Source: JBGRQA01 sp041725895
GTDB lineage: Bacteria > Bacteroidota > Bacteroidia > Bacteroidales > Marinifilaceae
NCBI GenBank assembly: GCA_041725895.1
Contig: JBGRQA010000003.1
Coordinates: forward strand, 62,001 to 126,000
Direction: 5' to 3'
DNA: 64,000 nucleotides
A program made the translations under genes and the position numbers. How positions within the stretch are numbered: the first letter of the stretch is position 1; every line of letters begins with the position of its first letter. The notes beneath the pieces were generated by a model. It saw nothing but the letters and a program-made list of their open reading frames with translations, was not told where the DNA came from and made no database searches. Shown piece after piece: positions 1-6,890 of the stretch.

Positions 1-215
1 CAGGTTCGCCCATCGTGAAGCTTACTGCAATGTGGACAGGGAACATAGGTTTTTTCCATTCTTGGCTTATCGGAGGTCTTATCCACCAAAGAGATTTTCG
101 GAACGCGCTGTCCTAACACCAATTCGTTAAAAGCCAAACCCGGATTTACAATCCAGTGTAGAACCATCCAGTGTCTCCAGGTGTAAACTTTGTATTTTTT
201 CTTATCGTATTCCAT
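1..215 (-). CDS. Conserved hypothetical protein, N-terminal 71 residues (cut by window edge)
   Basis: I read this N-terminal fragment by translating the minus strand from the ATG at 213-215. It begins MEYDKKKYKVYTWRHW and remains open to the window edge. It is rich in aromatic residues and ends in a CPHC motif, which could be half of a zinc ribbon. The composition (basic start, then many Trp and Tyr) looks like a real protein, and I recall similar uncharacterised Bacteroidota proteins, but I assign no function. The upstream segment 231-257 shares TGCAGTTAA and ATGCATTTAG words with 1005-1042. That suggests this gene is another unit of the cassette-like array that follows. Confidence 0.6.
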   Translation of the reverse strand, partial: MEYDKKKYKVYTWRHWMVLHWIVNPGLAFNELVLGQRVPKISLVDKTSDKPRMEKTYVPCPHCSKLHDGRT

Positions 216-377
216 AGGGTTATTTTTTTATGCAGTTAAGGGGGTCAATGCATTTAGCGGCAGACACATTTCAAGGCACTTACCCTACAAATAAATGGTA
301 TGTTTGTTAAATGTATTTGTTTTAGATTTTACCACTATCTGCCCAATACTTTATGACACGCTACTAACTGCTTTTTA

Positions 378-983
378 TTATTTTACCAAGTTAAATATTT
401 CCATTTGGTCTATGGTCAAACAGAAAAGCTTATATAGATTAAACAATTCAGATCTTGAATTAATTGTTCGACTCACAAGACTCGAAAGCTGAAGCATACT
501 ATTCCTTTCATTATAACGGCAATTGTAGGAAAACACATTATTCACCAAAAGAATTTCTTTTATCTCACTTTTTGTCAATAAATCAGTAATTAAGCCAACA
601 TCCGTTCCTTGTATTAAATATTTTTTGTCAAAAACTTCGTCTCCCACCTGAATGTCTTGTCGCCCGAATAATTTTAGAAGTTTCTCAATTGAGTCTTCGT
701 AACTTATCGAAAATTCAAATTTCTGATTGGCTCCTAATTTGCAATTAATTTTCAAGGGTTGGGTATCAGATTCCTCGAACTCTATTGAATATTGCTTGTA
801 AGGAATTTGCAAAATCAATCTTTCGAACTCTTTCGAAACGGTATGTTTCGTTCTAAATGTTCCATTAAGTTCATTTGCTAACTCCTGCCAAAAATGACGT
901 TTCTTTGAGATATCGATAAATCCATGTGTTCTTGTAATGAACATCTGCTTAAATAAGCTTTCCTTATTTTTAGTTTCTTCCAT
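378..983 (-). CDS. Hypothetical protein, 201 aa
   Basis: This soluble protein of 201 residues has no signal peptide and no membrane segment. I do not recognise a catalytic motif. The middle contains the stretch FDKKYLIQGTDVGLI, which looks like a mixed alpha/beta domain. It starts at ATG 981-983. The ORF is AT-rich like its neighbours. It is bounded by direct-repeat words (TGCAGTTAA at 231-239 and 1005-1013; ATGCATTTAG at 248-257 and 1033-1042). The word taactgc at 365-371, just after the stop, pairs partly with the GTTAACTGCA (minus strand) at 1005-1014, as expected for an integron-cassette-like unit. The function is unknown. Confidence 0.6.
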   Translation of the reverse strand: MEETKNKESLFKQMFITRTHGFIDISKKRHFWQELANELNGTFRTKHTVSKEFERLILQIPYKQYSIEFEESDTQPLKINCKLGANQKFEFSISYEDSIEKLLKLFGRQDIQVGDEVFDKKYLIQGTDVGLITDLLTKSEIKEILLVNNVFSYNCRYNERNSMLQLSSLVSRTINSRSELFNLYKLFCLTIDQMEIFNLVK

Positions 984-1038
984 AAATCTTTGTTTTTAAC
1001 CGATTGCAGTTAACCCTCCACGGGTATGCGATATGCAT

Positions 1039-1650
1039 TTAGGAACCGCTATTGACACTCGAATTTCTATCTTCGTACTGGAAGTGACCAATAATCCGAT
1101 ACTTAAACAAGCAATCTTCAATTACCTGTCCTCCCCCAATATTGTGAACGATCAAATACCTTTTCCCGTCCCGTGATCTTTTATTCACAACCAGTCCGAT
1201 GTGTGTTGTTCCACCACCCAGGTTCCAGCAAACAATATCACCGGGAAGATAGTTATCTGCCTCTTCTGTCATAGGCTTAACGATACCGTATCGGGTAAAG
1301 AAAACCATGAGGTTGGGAACCCTTCTGTGATCAATATTTTTGTCGGGTCGTGTTAATCCCCAATTGTTAGGATACTTGTCGAAGTTCGCTTTCATATCTT
1401 CATGCACTTTCTTCTGCAAGTCGATTCCCAATTTTCGATAGGCTCTTACGATCACGTCCGTGCATACCCCTCTGTCACTGGGAATGTCCCCATTCGGATA
1501 ATCAATTTTAAAATAACCCGGATCGTAAACCACTTTTTGCCTGGTCAGTTCAAGAGCAGAATCTGAAAGCCTGCTGCTAAAATCCGTCTGACCAAAAACG
1601 AAACAGCTGGTCCAGATATAGAAAAATAGTGTTAGTAGTGTTGGCTTCAT
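1039..1650 (-). CDS. DUF1287 family secreted protein (NlpC/P60-like fold)
   Basis: This secreted protein of 203 aa belongs to the DUF1287 (YijF) family, whose members look like NlpC/P60-type cysteine hydrolases. I place the start at the internal Met (1648-1650) because MKPTLLTLFFYIWTSCFVFG is a good signal peptide; the open frame extends 18 codons further upstream without signal-like sequence. Candidate catalytic residues are Cys63 in RGVCTDVIVRA, His150 in TTHIGLVVN, and the His-Asn of IVHNIGGG. Family members are thought to act on cell-wall peptides or related amides, but the substrate is not established. A damaged second copy lies at 2868-3239, so the locus duplicated locally. It sits in the cassette-like island. 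Confidence 0.8.
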   Translation of the reverse strand: MKPTLLTLFFYIWTSCFVFGQTDFSSRLSDSALELTRQKVVYDPGYFKIDYPNGDIPSDRGVCTDVIVRAYRKLGIDLQKKVHEDMKANFDKYPNNWGLTRPDKNIDHRRVPNLMVFFTRYGIVKPMTEEADNYLPGDIVCWNLGGGTTHIGLVVNKRSRDGKRYLIVHNIGGGQVIEDCLFKYRIIGHFQYEDRNSSVNSGS

Positions 1651-1721
1651 AATGGAACGGTTGGCGCTATCTACCCTAGGCGCCTTAGTTGATTCATGTT
1701 TCAAATTTTATGAAAAGACAT

Positions 1722-1772
1722 GGTAGCCATTTTAGAATAGCTATAGTTAAATGTAATTCTAAAATAGCTACC
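1722..1772. repeat. Imperfect 17-bp inverted repeat between genes
   Basis: The arms GGTAGCCATTTTAGAAT (1722-1738) and ATTCTAAAATAGCTACC (1756-1772) are complementary at 16 of 17 positions, with a 17-base loop. It lies in the gap between the DUF1287 gene and the next upstream gene. It may be an attC-like structure of the array or a small hairpin repeat. There is no T-run, so a simple terminator is less likely. Confidence 0.6.
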
Positions 1773-1851
1773 TTGCCGCTGCTTTTTAAAAGCACCAAAC
1801 CCTATCAGACACTCTACCCACCAATATTATACAAGCGTGTATCATGCACTT

Positions 1852-2457
1852 CTATTTCTTAATTAGCACTAAATCGGAAGGATTTTTAAATCTCTTTATT
1901 AGTTTATATATATAATAGCCTATAATTAATAAACAAACAGCAGTAGTTCCATAAGGACCTAAAAAGTCTACAAAAGATATTAATAACTTTTTAATACCAC
2001 TACGTCTTCCAGAAATCTCTATCGTTTCTCCATTTTGCATTTTAAATGCAGCACTTACCATTACCCATGATATTGCAGCTGCAACAATTACACTTAAGCC
2101 ATTAGTAAATATAGGTTTGATTTTATTCTCTGATTTAATTTCTTTATTTAAACGAAAATTACTTTGAACTTCATCAGCAATTAATTTTAAGTCCTGTTTT
2201 TCTAAAGGTGTAATTTGAATTTTATCATTTATTTCTATTTCTGAAGAATATTTAAGTTTTATACTACCTTCTTCTAAATTATAAGATAATTCATGAAGAT
2301 TCTTTTTATTGATAAAAGTAAAAGAATCTTTGAGAGAAATCATTTCTGACTTCTTTTTCATTTCTTCATAATCTTTGTAATTCTTTGAGCTAATTGCTAT
2401 ATAATCAGCAGTAATAATTAAATTCTTCTCCTTTTCTAGTTTGTAAATTTTATTCAT
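1852..2457 (-). CDS. Hypothetical two-helix membrane protein, 201 aa
   Basis: The first 110 residues are charged, Lys/Glu-rich and probably cytosolic. Two hydrophobic segments follow: about residues 117-138 (NGLSVIVAAAISWVMVSAAF) and 165-186 (FLGPYGTTAVCLLIIGYYIY). A basic tail ends in LVLIKK. I recognise no family. It starts at ATG 2455-2457. Codon use is strongly AT-biased, like the rest of the island. The sequence directly upstream is the group II intron remnant at 2517-2594, so the original promoter region may have been replaced. Confidence 0.6.
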   Translation of the reverse strand: MNKIYKLEKEKNLIITADYIAISSKNYKDYEEMKKKSEMISLKDSFTFINKKNLHELSYNLEEGSIKLKYSSEIEINDKIQITPLEKQDLKLIADEVQSNFRLNKEIKSENKIKPIFTNGLSVIVAAAISWVMVSAAFKMQNGETIEISGRRSGIKKLLISFVDFLGPYGTTAVCLLIIGYYIYKLIKRFKNPSDLVLIKK

Positions 2458-2516
2458 ATTAATCTATTAATTGTTATTTGTTATTTGTTTTTAGAAATAG
2501 TTGCACATAAAGTTCC

Positions 2517-2594
2517 GTGGGTCGAGTAGGCAAGAGGAGTGTCACCTCAAACCTCTCACAAAACCGTACGTGACAGTCTACCGATATACGGCTC
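2517..2594 (-). mobile_element. Group II intron remnant: domains V and VI and 3' end
   Basis: On the minus strand, positions 2594-2561 form a 34-nt element of exactly domain V length. It starts GAGCCGTA, which contains the AGC catalytic triad, and closes with TACGGTTT, giving an 8-bp lower stem with G.U pairs. It is followed by TGTGAGAGG and a second hairpin, then CTACTCGAC, a typical domain VI and 3' intron end. No reverse transcriptase or maturase is present and only about 260 bases separate it from DUF1287-derived sequence, so this is a degenerate 3' fragment. The word gtgggtcga occurs on both sides (2517-2525 and 2857-2865), which may mark an internal deletion. Confidence 0.8.
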
Positions 2595-2867
2595 TTGTTA
2601 TACTAAATCACTTCTAAAGTTAACAATAATAACCATAACGCCAATGATAGAAAAGGAATGGATACTGTTTTCGCACCCTCTTTAACCAATGGAATGCTTA
2701 GTTTAATCATGTTCAATAGCGTTTATACCGTTTTCTTGCCCAACGCACCAATTTACCACAGCACCTTTAGGTGGTTTATTCATAAAATGACTTTAATATA
2801 TGGCATTCATTTCTCGCTCTGCTCGGTACAATGCCTTCTCCTGTAAGACAACTTTGGTGGGTCGATT
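2595..2867. other. Non-coding remnant between intron 3' end and broken DUF1287 copy
   Basis: I see no credible gene here. The stretch probably contains decayed intron or inserted sequence. Similarity to the intact DUF1287 gene resumes near 2868. Confidence 0.5.
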
Positions 2868-3239
2868 CCACCACCTCAATTACAGCAAACAATATCACCG
2901 GGTAGATAGCTATCTGCCTCTTCTGCAATAGGCTTAACTCTACCGTGTCGGGTAAAGAAAACCATGAGTTTGGGAACTCTTCTGTGATCTATATTTTTGT
3001 CCGGTCGTGTTAATCCCCAATTTCCGTTAGGCTCTTACGATCACGTCCGTGCATACCCCTCTGTCACTAGGAATGTCCCCATTCGGATAATCAATTCTAA
3101 AATAACCCGGATCGTAAACCACTTTTTGCCTGGTTAGTTCAAGAGCAGAATCTGAAAGTCTGCTGCTAAAATCCGCCTGACCAAAAACGAAACAGCTGGT
3201 CCAGACATAGAACAATAGTGTAAGTAATGTTGACTTCAT
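2868..3239 (-). pseudogene. Disrupted second copy of the DUF1287 gene
   Basis: This is a diverged duplicate of the gene at 1039-1650. The signal peptide and N-terminal 71 codons are intact (start 3237-3239, MKSTLLTLLFYVWTSCFVFG, through the RGVCTDVIVRA cysteine motif). The reading frame then breaks. In the intact copy two CCCAATT words at 1359-1365 and 1427-1433 bracket 68 bp; the pseudogene has one CCCAATT and lacks those 68 bp, a frameshifting deletion between short direct repeats. Similarity continues through the region encoding LPGDIVC and stops near 2868, where unrelated and group II intron sequence takes over. The His-containing C-terminal part is missing, so the product cannot be functional. 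Confidence 0.85.
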
Positions 3240-3311
3240 AATGTAACGGTTCGGCCATATGAAGTGGCCCGGGTTGCGCATAGTATATTCTCTTTCTTAT
3301 TTGTGCTTATG

Positions 3312-3344
3312 CTGGCGGGGGAGCATACCTACCAAGTCCCGCCA
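3312..3344. repeat. Inverted repeat TGGCGGG...CCCGCCA, attC-like site downstream of GyrI-like gene
   Basis: TGGCGGG and CCCGCCA flank an 18-base interval. With the cassette-end word gttgtgccg at 3371-3379 this makes a palindromic region immediately after the stop of the GyrI-like gene, as expected for an attC-like site. Confidence 0.5.
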
Positions 3345-3388
3345 AAGCCAGGATTGCTTTATGATGGCTTGTTGTGCCGTCGAACATT

Positions 3389-3934
3389 TTATTCAATAAT
3401 TTCTTTTCTGTAGTCTATTTTTTTATTCGGAACATCGTAGATTTCCATAACAAAACCTTCTTGTTTATTATGATTTTCCTTCACAAATTTTTCAATTGCA
3501 GGGTACACTTTCATTAGCCCAAATAAGATTGAAAGTTTTCCTTTATTAGGAAATTCGGCTATTATATACGTTTTTTCAGGAAATGTTTTTATTTCAAAAT
3601 CATTATGTATTTGAGTCAATTTAGAACTATCCTTTTTCTCCACGACACAACCTATTTCAGAACGTAACTTACTTTTTTCCACTTCTTTTGGATTGTCATA
3701 GTAAATTCCAAATCCTTTAAAAGTTTCAATTTCATATTTATTGAGCAATGAATGATAAATTTCATCCATTAATTTTGCACTTTGAGCATAGTCTCCAGTC
3801 ATTTGTCTATATACAAGTATTTCTCCTCCTTGTTTTTCAATATGGCAGGTTACTTTTTTAAATCCTCCATAATAACCCCAAACAATTCCGATAATCATTA
3901 AAATAATCCCTACAATAATCAATATCATTTTCAT
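3389..3934 (-). CDS. Membrane-anchored GyrI-like small-molecule-binding domain protein
   Basis: This 181-aa protein begins with one hydrophobic helix (residues 3-22, ILIIVGIILMIIGIVWGYYG). A GyrI-like (AraC effector-binding, SHS2-type) domain follows, showing VYRQMTGDY, GFGIYYDNP and a C-terminal FVMEIYD strand. The family binds hydrophobic small molecules or acts as a hydrolase-like sensor; here the anchor puts it at the inner membrane. Orientation and ligand are unknown. The gene is bounded by a perfect 9-bp inverted repeat (gttgtgccg at 3371-3379, cggcacaac at 3979-3987), so it looks like one mobile cassette. It has no DNA-binding domain, so it is not a transcription factor. Confidence 0.75.
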   Translation of the reverse strand: MKMILIIVGIILMIIGIVWGYYGGFKKVTCHIEKQGGEILVYRQMTGDYAQSAKLMDEIYHSLLNKYEIETFKGFGIYYDNPKEVEKSKLRSEIGCVVEKKDSSKLTQIHNDFEIKTFPEKTYIIAEFPNKGKLSILFGLMKVYPAIEKFVKENHNKQEGFVMEIYDVPNKKIDYRKEIIE

Positions 3935-3978
3935 TTTATTTTCTCTTTAGGATAATATTAGTGTGGCATGTTTATATG

Positions 3979-4113
3979 CGGCACAACGGTAAATTGTATG
4001 AGTAGTGGCAGATTGCGTGTGACTTTCCATTCGCAAAAACAGAAAAACCTGAGCGGGATCTGATCTTTCGAATTGTACTTCCACCCGCCATTGCCAATAG
4101 TCATTGTTAACGG
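3979..4113. repeat. attC-like imperfect palindrome between DUF3795 and GyrI-like genes
   Basis: Read on the minus strand, the arm TGACTATTGGCAATGGCGGGTG pairs with the far arm, whose complement reads TGAGTAGTGGCAGATTGCGTG. They agree at about 19 of 23 positions with a single extra base, and extrahelical bases of this kind are typical of attC sites. The outer ends carry CCGTTAAC (4106-4113) and GTTGTGCCG (3979-3987). The internal spacer is about 60 bases. Confidence 0.6.
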
Positions 4114-4140
4114 TTCGTCATTTTGTAAATATTTTTTGTC

Positions 4141-4587
4141 CTATTTAGTGTCATTCTTAACATAGGCAAAACAGCACCCTTCTGCTTGCCGTTTGTCCTG
4201 AAGCTTTGTCCATGACTCCCAGCCTTTCTCCCGCAGAATAGAGTTATCGTTTTTTAATTCAGGGTAGGCTTCAAAAAATTCCGTAAAATACTCGCAAGGA
4301 TAACTCTCGCACAAAGCACACATTTCAACATTTTTTTCTTTTGCACATTGTCAAATTTTGCAAGCTGGATTTCCACTTCCCTCCTTACACGAGATACATA
4401 CGCCTCTGTTTGACATACCTTTTAAAAACGACCAAAATTTATCTCCATCAGGAAAGAATGATATAATCTCCTCAAATCCTAGCTCTTTCATTTCCTGATA
4501 TAAGACTGTTGACGCAGGCTCGACTTTCACTTTAACAGGGCAATTTCCACAGTAAAGACCACAGTAACAAGTATATTTTTGGTCCAT
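4141..4587 (-). pseudogene. DUF3795 family Cys-rich protein with in-frame TGA
   Basis: The full frame of 148 codons matches a DUF3795 protein, a small Cys-rich and probably zinc-binding family. It has CYCGLYCGNCP at the start, CISCKEGSGNPACKI in the middle and MCALCESYPCEYF towards the end. Codon 79 (4351-4353) is TGA. Family members usually have Arg or Lys at this position (CKIRxCA), so the simplest explanation is CGA to TGA, a nonsense mutation. The sequence continues after it in the same frame without other damage (QCAKEKNVEM), so the change is recent or is suppressed. Two shorter products (78 and 60 aa) are possible. No matching inverted repeat bounds this unit on its upstream side. Confidence 0.8.
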
Positions 4588-4621
4588 ACTTCTAACTTCC
4601 TATTCTTAAATTCAATTTTTC

Positions 4622-4675
4622 ACTTTGCTTTTTTTCAGCAGCTTATGCCTTACATAGCACCCGCTGTTACAGGGC
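4622..4675. repeat. Short attC-like hairpin and cassette end
   Basis: The minus strand reads CAGC, then GCTATG, a 5-base loop, CATAAGC and GCTG, making a bulged hairpin next to the cassette-end word gttacagggc (4666-4675). That word overlaps the stop codon of the 125-aa gene and is the exact complement of gccctgtaac at 5296-5305. Confidence 0.5.
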
Positions 4676-5044
4676 GTTATTTATTAACTCTTTCAAATTG
4701 TCAATTCTCAACAGGAAATAAGTTAACTCTTTTGCCAACTTTTCCTGACATAACTTCCAACTCCTCCCCTCTGTATAGTATTCAACAACTTTTGATTTCT
4801 CCTTCAAGTGGTTCTCTTCACTAAACCTTATAAAAACAGAATAAGTTTCTCTTGTCGATTTCTCAGTACTAATACAATTTAGACCAAAATTAACGCCTAA
4901 AGAACAGAATAAATTGTCATATAAGGCATAATAAGAACCGCTCCAAGTCAAATTCTGTCGCATTGATTTTATAATTCTCGACGAATTTGAATGTGGTTGT
5001 TCATTTAAAAATCTTTTTATTCTCTTTTCAAATTCAGGATACAC
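4667..5044 (-). CDS. Hypothetical protein, 125 aa, GTG start
   Basis: This soluble, mostly helical protein of 125 residues has no motif I can assign. The frame opens with GTG at 5042-5044 (V/M-YPEFEKRIKRF); no ATG occurs before residue 28. It contains conserved-looking aromatic and Cys residues (WSGSYYALYDNLFCSLGVNFG). Its stop codon lies within the inverted-repeat word that ends the cassette. It shares the cassette (4666-5305) with the 43-aa basic peptide gene 31 bases upstream, so the two may be co-transcribed. Confidence 0.55.
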   Translation of the reverse strand: MYPEFEKRIKRFLNEQPHSNSSRIIKSMRQNLTWSGSYYALYDNLFCSLGVNFGLNCISTEKSTRETYSVFIRFSEENHLKEKSKVVEYYTEGRSWKLCQEKLAKELTYFLLRIDNLKELINNAL

Positions 5045-5075
5045 GCTGCGTGAAATTTAATAAAAAAACTATCAT

Positions 5076-5207
5076 TTAATCTCCTTTTTTATGTTTATGC
5101 GGTTTCAATGATGGAGTATTACCCGGTGTTTTCTTATTGTCTCGTTGGCGTCTATCAGGTTTTCCTGTAGATTTTGCAATTCTTTTCGGTCCTGGTTTAA
5201 TTCCCAT
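5076..5207 (-). CDS. Small basic protein, 43 aa
   Basis: A short gene reads MGIKPGPKRIAKSTGKPDRR and ends HKHKKGD. It starts at ATG 5205-5207. An AGGAG lies about 8 bases upstream on the minus strand, one of the few good Shine-Dalgarno matches in this window. The composition is extreme: roughly one third Lys or Arg, many Pro and Gly, and almost no hydrophobic core, so it is likely disordered and nucleic-acid binding. It sits first in a cassette with the 125-aa gene. I recognise no named family. The codon-like regularity and ribosome binding site argue that it is real. Confidence 0.6.
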   Translation of the reverse strand: MGIKPGPKRIAKSTGKPDRRQRDNKKTPGNTPSLKPHKHKKGD

Positions 5208-5295
5208 AGTAGTTTCTCCTTAATTTAAGTTCTGTTTATACTAAATATTTTATTGTCTATTTTAAATTTACTACAGCTTTGCCTATCACTTTAAT

Positions 5296-5496
5296 GCCCT
5301 GTAACGTTGGGTATATAGCAAGTAAGGCATTTCAGAGAACAATACTTTCAAGTTTGCACTGAGCCGAAGTTTTTGTTTTAGCACCGTTGAAACATTTTTA
5401 AGTAGCCGAAGCAAAAGCTTCAGCGGTTTACCAACGAAGAAATGCCTTTCAATAATCCACTATCTGCCTTATTTTCTATATACATTGTTGTGTTTA
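5296..5496. repeat. attC-like site about 200 bp between SEC-C gene and the 125/43-aa cassette
   Basis: The outer arms share TATATAG(c/a)AA(g/a)TAAGGCA at 5312-5330 and, inverted, at 5465-5480. The arms also share GGCATTTC/GAAATGCC. The ends are gccctgtaac (5296-5305) and gttgtgttta (5487-5496), each of which pairs with the far end of its own adjoining cassette. An internal GAAGC-AAAA-GCTTC hairpin is present. The length is within the range of long attC sites. Confidence 0.6.
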
Positions 5497-5504
5497 GTTC
5501 TTTA

Positions 5505-6797
5505 TCAAGATTCTTCAAAGACATACTTTTCTGCAAATTCATTTAGCTTTTTGGTGTACTCATCAATCTCATTCTGTTTATCAACGACTACTGATAAAAC
5601 CCCTGTTTTACCGCACTCTAATAATTCTTCATGCAAAGTTCTATAGGTTAAAAGAATGTCCAATAATTCATTGTGAATTTTTCGCTTTAGAACTGGCACA
5701 AGAACACTTTTTAGCTTTTCCTCTTTGTCTTGTATATGATTAATAAGTCCTTGAATATTTGCAACTGATTTTATTAATTTCAATTGCTGATTACTTTCAT
5801 TAAGTACTTCTGAATCTGAGTAAGGCAAATCTATTTTAGGATGCATTATTTCTTTTAATTGAATTTTCCAATTATCAATTAAATATGAAGGAATTATGTC
5901 AGGGAATTTTTCTGTTACTTCAATAAGCATAAACTCATAAATTATTTTAAGCCTATCTAAATCCTTTACTGAAACATCACGATTGTGCGCTTCTTCTCTT
6001 CGAATCTCATTCAATTCAACAATGTAATCTTCGAATTTTATTTTACTTTCAAACAAGTCTGAAAAATCTTTCCAATTGGTGCAAATGATTTTCTTTAACT
6101 GCAGAACAAAGGTGTATTCTATCAAAACGTTACCATCTTCAATTTCTTCTCCAAATTGATTTTCGTAAACACCTTTTACGTTTTGAAACAACTTATTACC
6201 CAATGATTTTTTAAACCAATCAGAACCATGTTTAACCGATAACCTACTTATTATTACTTTCCTTAGAGCATTCTCAATATCTGAGATTTGTCTTTTGGCA
6301 ATTGCTAATCTATAATCTTTTGTATTTTCCTGAAATATTGTTGATTTTAACCATTCAATTGAATTTCCATTCCCAATCAATGACGCTGATTCTTTAGACG
6401 AAATAGCATACATAATTTCATTGTCAGATTTATCATAAGCTCTAACTGCATAATAATCAATTCGCATGTTTTCGAAAGAATCATCTTTAAAAAAACCATG
6501 AAGTACTCCCATTACAGAACTTATTTCTGTTTTAACATCAATTGAGTTATCTAATAACGCATAAAACTGACACTCCAATGTTTTACCATTCAATAGTTTT
6601 ATTTCTTTGACAGATATGTTTTCAACCTCTTTGTTTACAGCATTAATATTCTTTAAACCATTTTTCAAAAAGGAAATTATTTCACTTACTGAAAATTCCT
6701 TTTTTTCTGTATCTAATGTGGATTTGGTTTTCATACAGCATTTCTTGTATTTTAATCCACTTCCACATGGACAAATATCGTTTCTTCCAACTTTCAT
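5505..6797 (-). CDS. SEC-C motif protein, 430 aa
   Basis: The N-terminus is a textbook SEC-C zinc-binding motif, CPCGSGLKYKKCC (residues 9-21). About 400 residues follow that I cannot assign; they are charged and largely helical, with a basic region LKRKIHNELLDIL near the end. SEC-C motifs occur at the end of SecA and in many uncharacterised proteins, some of them in defence-type islands. Here the motif is at the front and no SecA domain is present. The gene is bounded by perfect 10-bp inverted repeats (5487-5496 and 6824-6833), so it appears to be its own cassette. The nuclease-like gene follows upstream after an attC-like gap of 93 bases. A role in nucleic-acid or phage-related processes is only a guess. 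Confidence 0.75.
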   Translation of the reverse strand: MKVGRNDICPCGSGLKYKKCCMKTKSTLDTEKKEFSVSEIISFLKNGLKNINAVNKEVENISVKEIKLLNGKTLECQFYALLDNSIDVKTEISSVMGVLHGFFKDDSFENMRIDYYAVRAYDKSDNEIMYAISSKESASLIGNGNSIEWLKSTIFQENTKDYRLAIAKRQISDIENALRKVIISRLSVKHGSDWFKKSLGNKLFQNVKGVYENQFGEEIEDGNVLIEYTFVLQLKKIICTNWKDFSDLFESKIKFEDYIVELNEIRREEAHNRDVSVKDLDRLKIIYEFMLIEVTEKFPDIIPSYLIDNWKIQLKEIMHPKIDLPYSDSEVLNESNQQLKLIKSVANIQGLINHIQDKEEKLKSVLVPVLKRKIHNELLDILLTYRTLHEELLECGKTGVLSVVVDKQNEIDEYTKKLNEFAEKYVFEES

Positions 6798-6823
6798 TTA
6801 GTATTCAGTTTCTTTCTTAGAAT

Positions 6824-6889
6824 TAAACACAACGTCCCGAAAACCACCGAAACCCTTATTAACTATACCGCGTGTTGGCGTTTCGTTAT
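6824..6889. repeat. attC-like site between nuclease-like and SEC-C genes
   Basis: This short imperfect palindrome starts right after the stop of the nuclease-like gene. It is bordered by gttggcgtt (6874-6882) and taaacacaac (6824-6833). The first is the complement of aacgccaac at 8502-8510, the second of gttgtgttta at 5487-5496. Confidence 0.55.
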
Positions 6890-6890
6890 T

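Noticed and set aside
2856..2872. T-arm-like sequence GGTGG-GTCGATT-CCACC suggesting a tRNA
   Set aside because: The loop lacks the TTC start, no acceptor, anticodon or D-arm can be built around it, and the adjacent bases align with the DUF1287 gene.
4351..4353. TGA in DUF3795 as a selenocysteine codon
   Set aside because: The family has Arg or Lys at this site, not Cys, and I see no SECIS-like hairpin directly after it.
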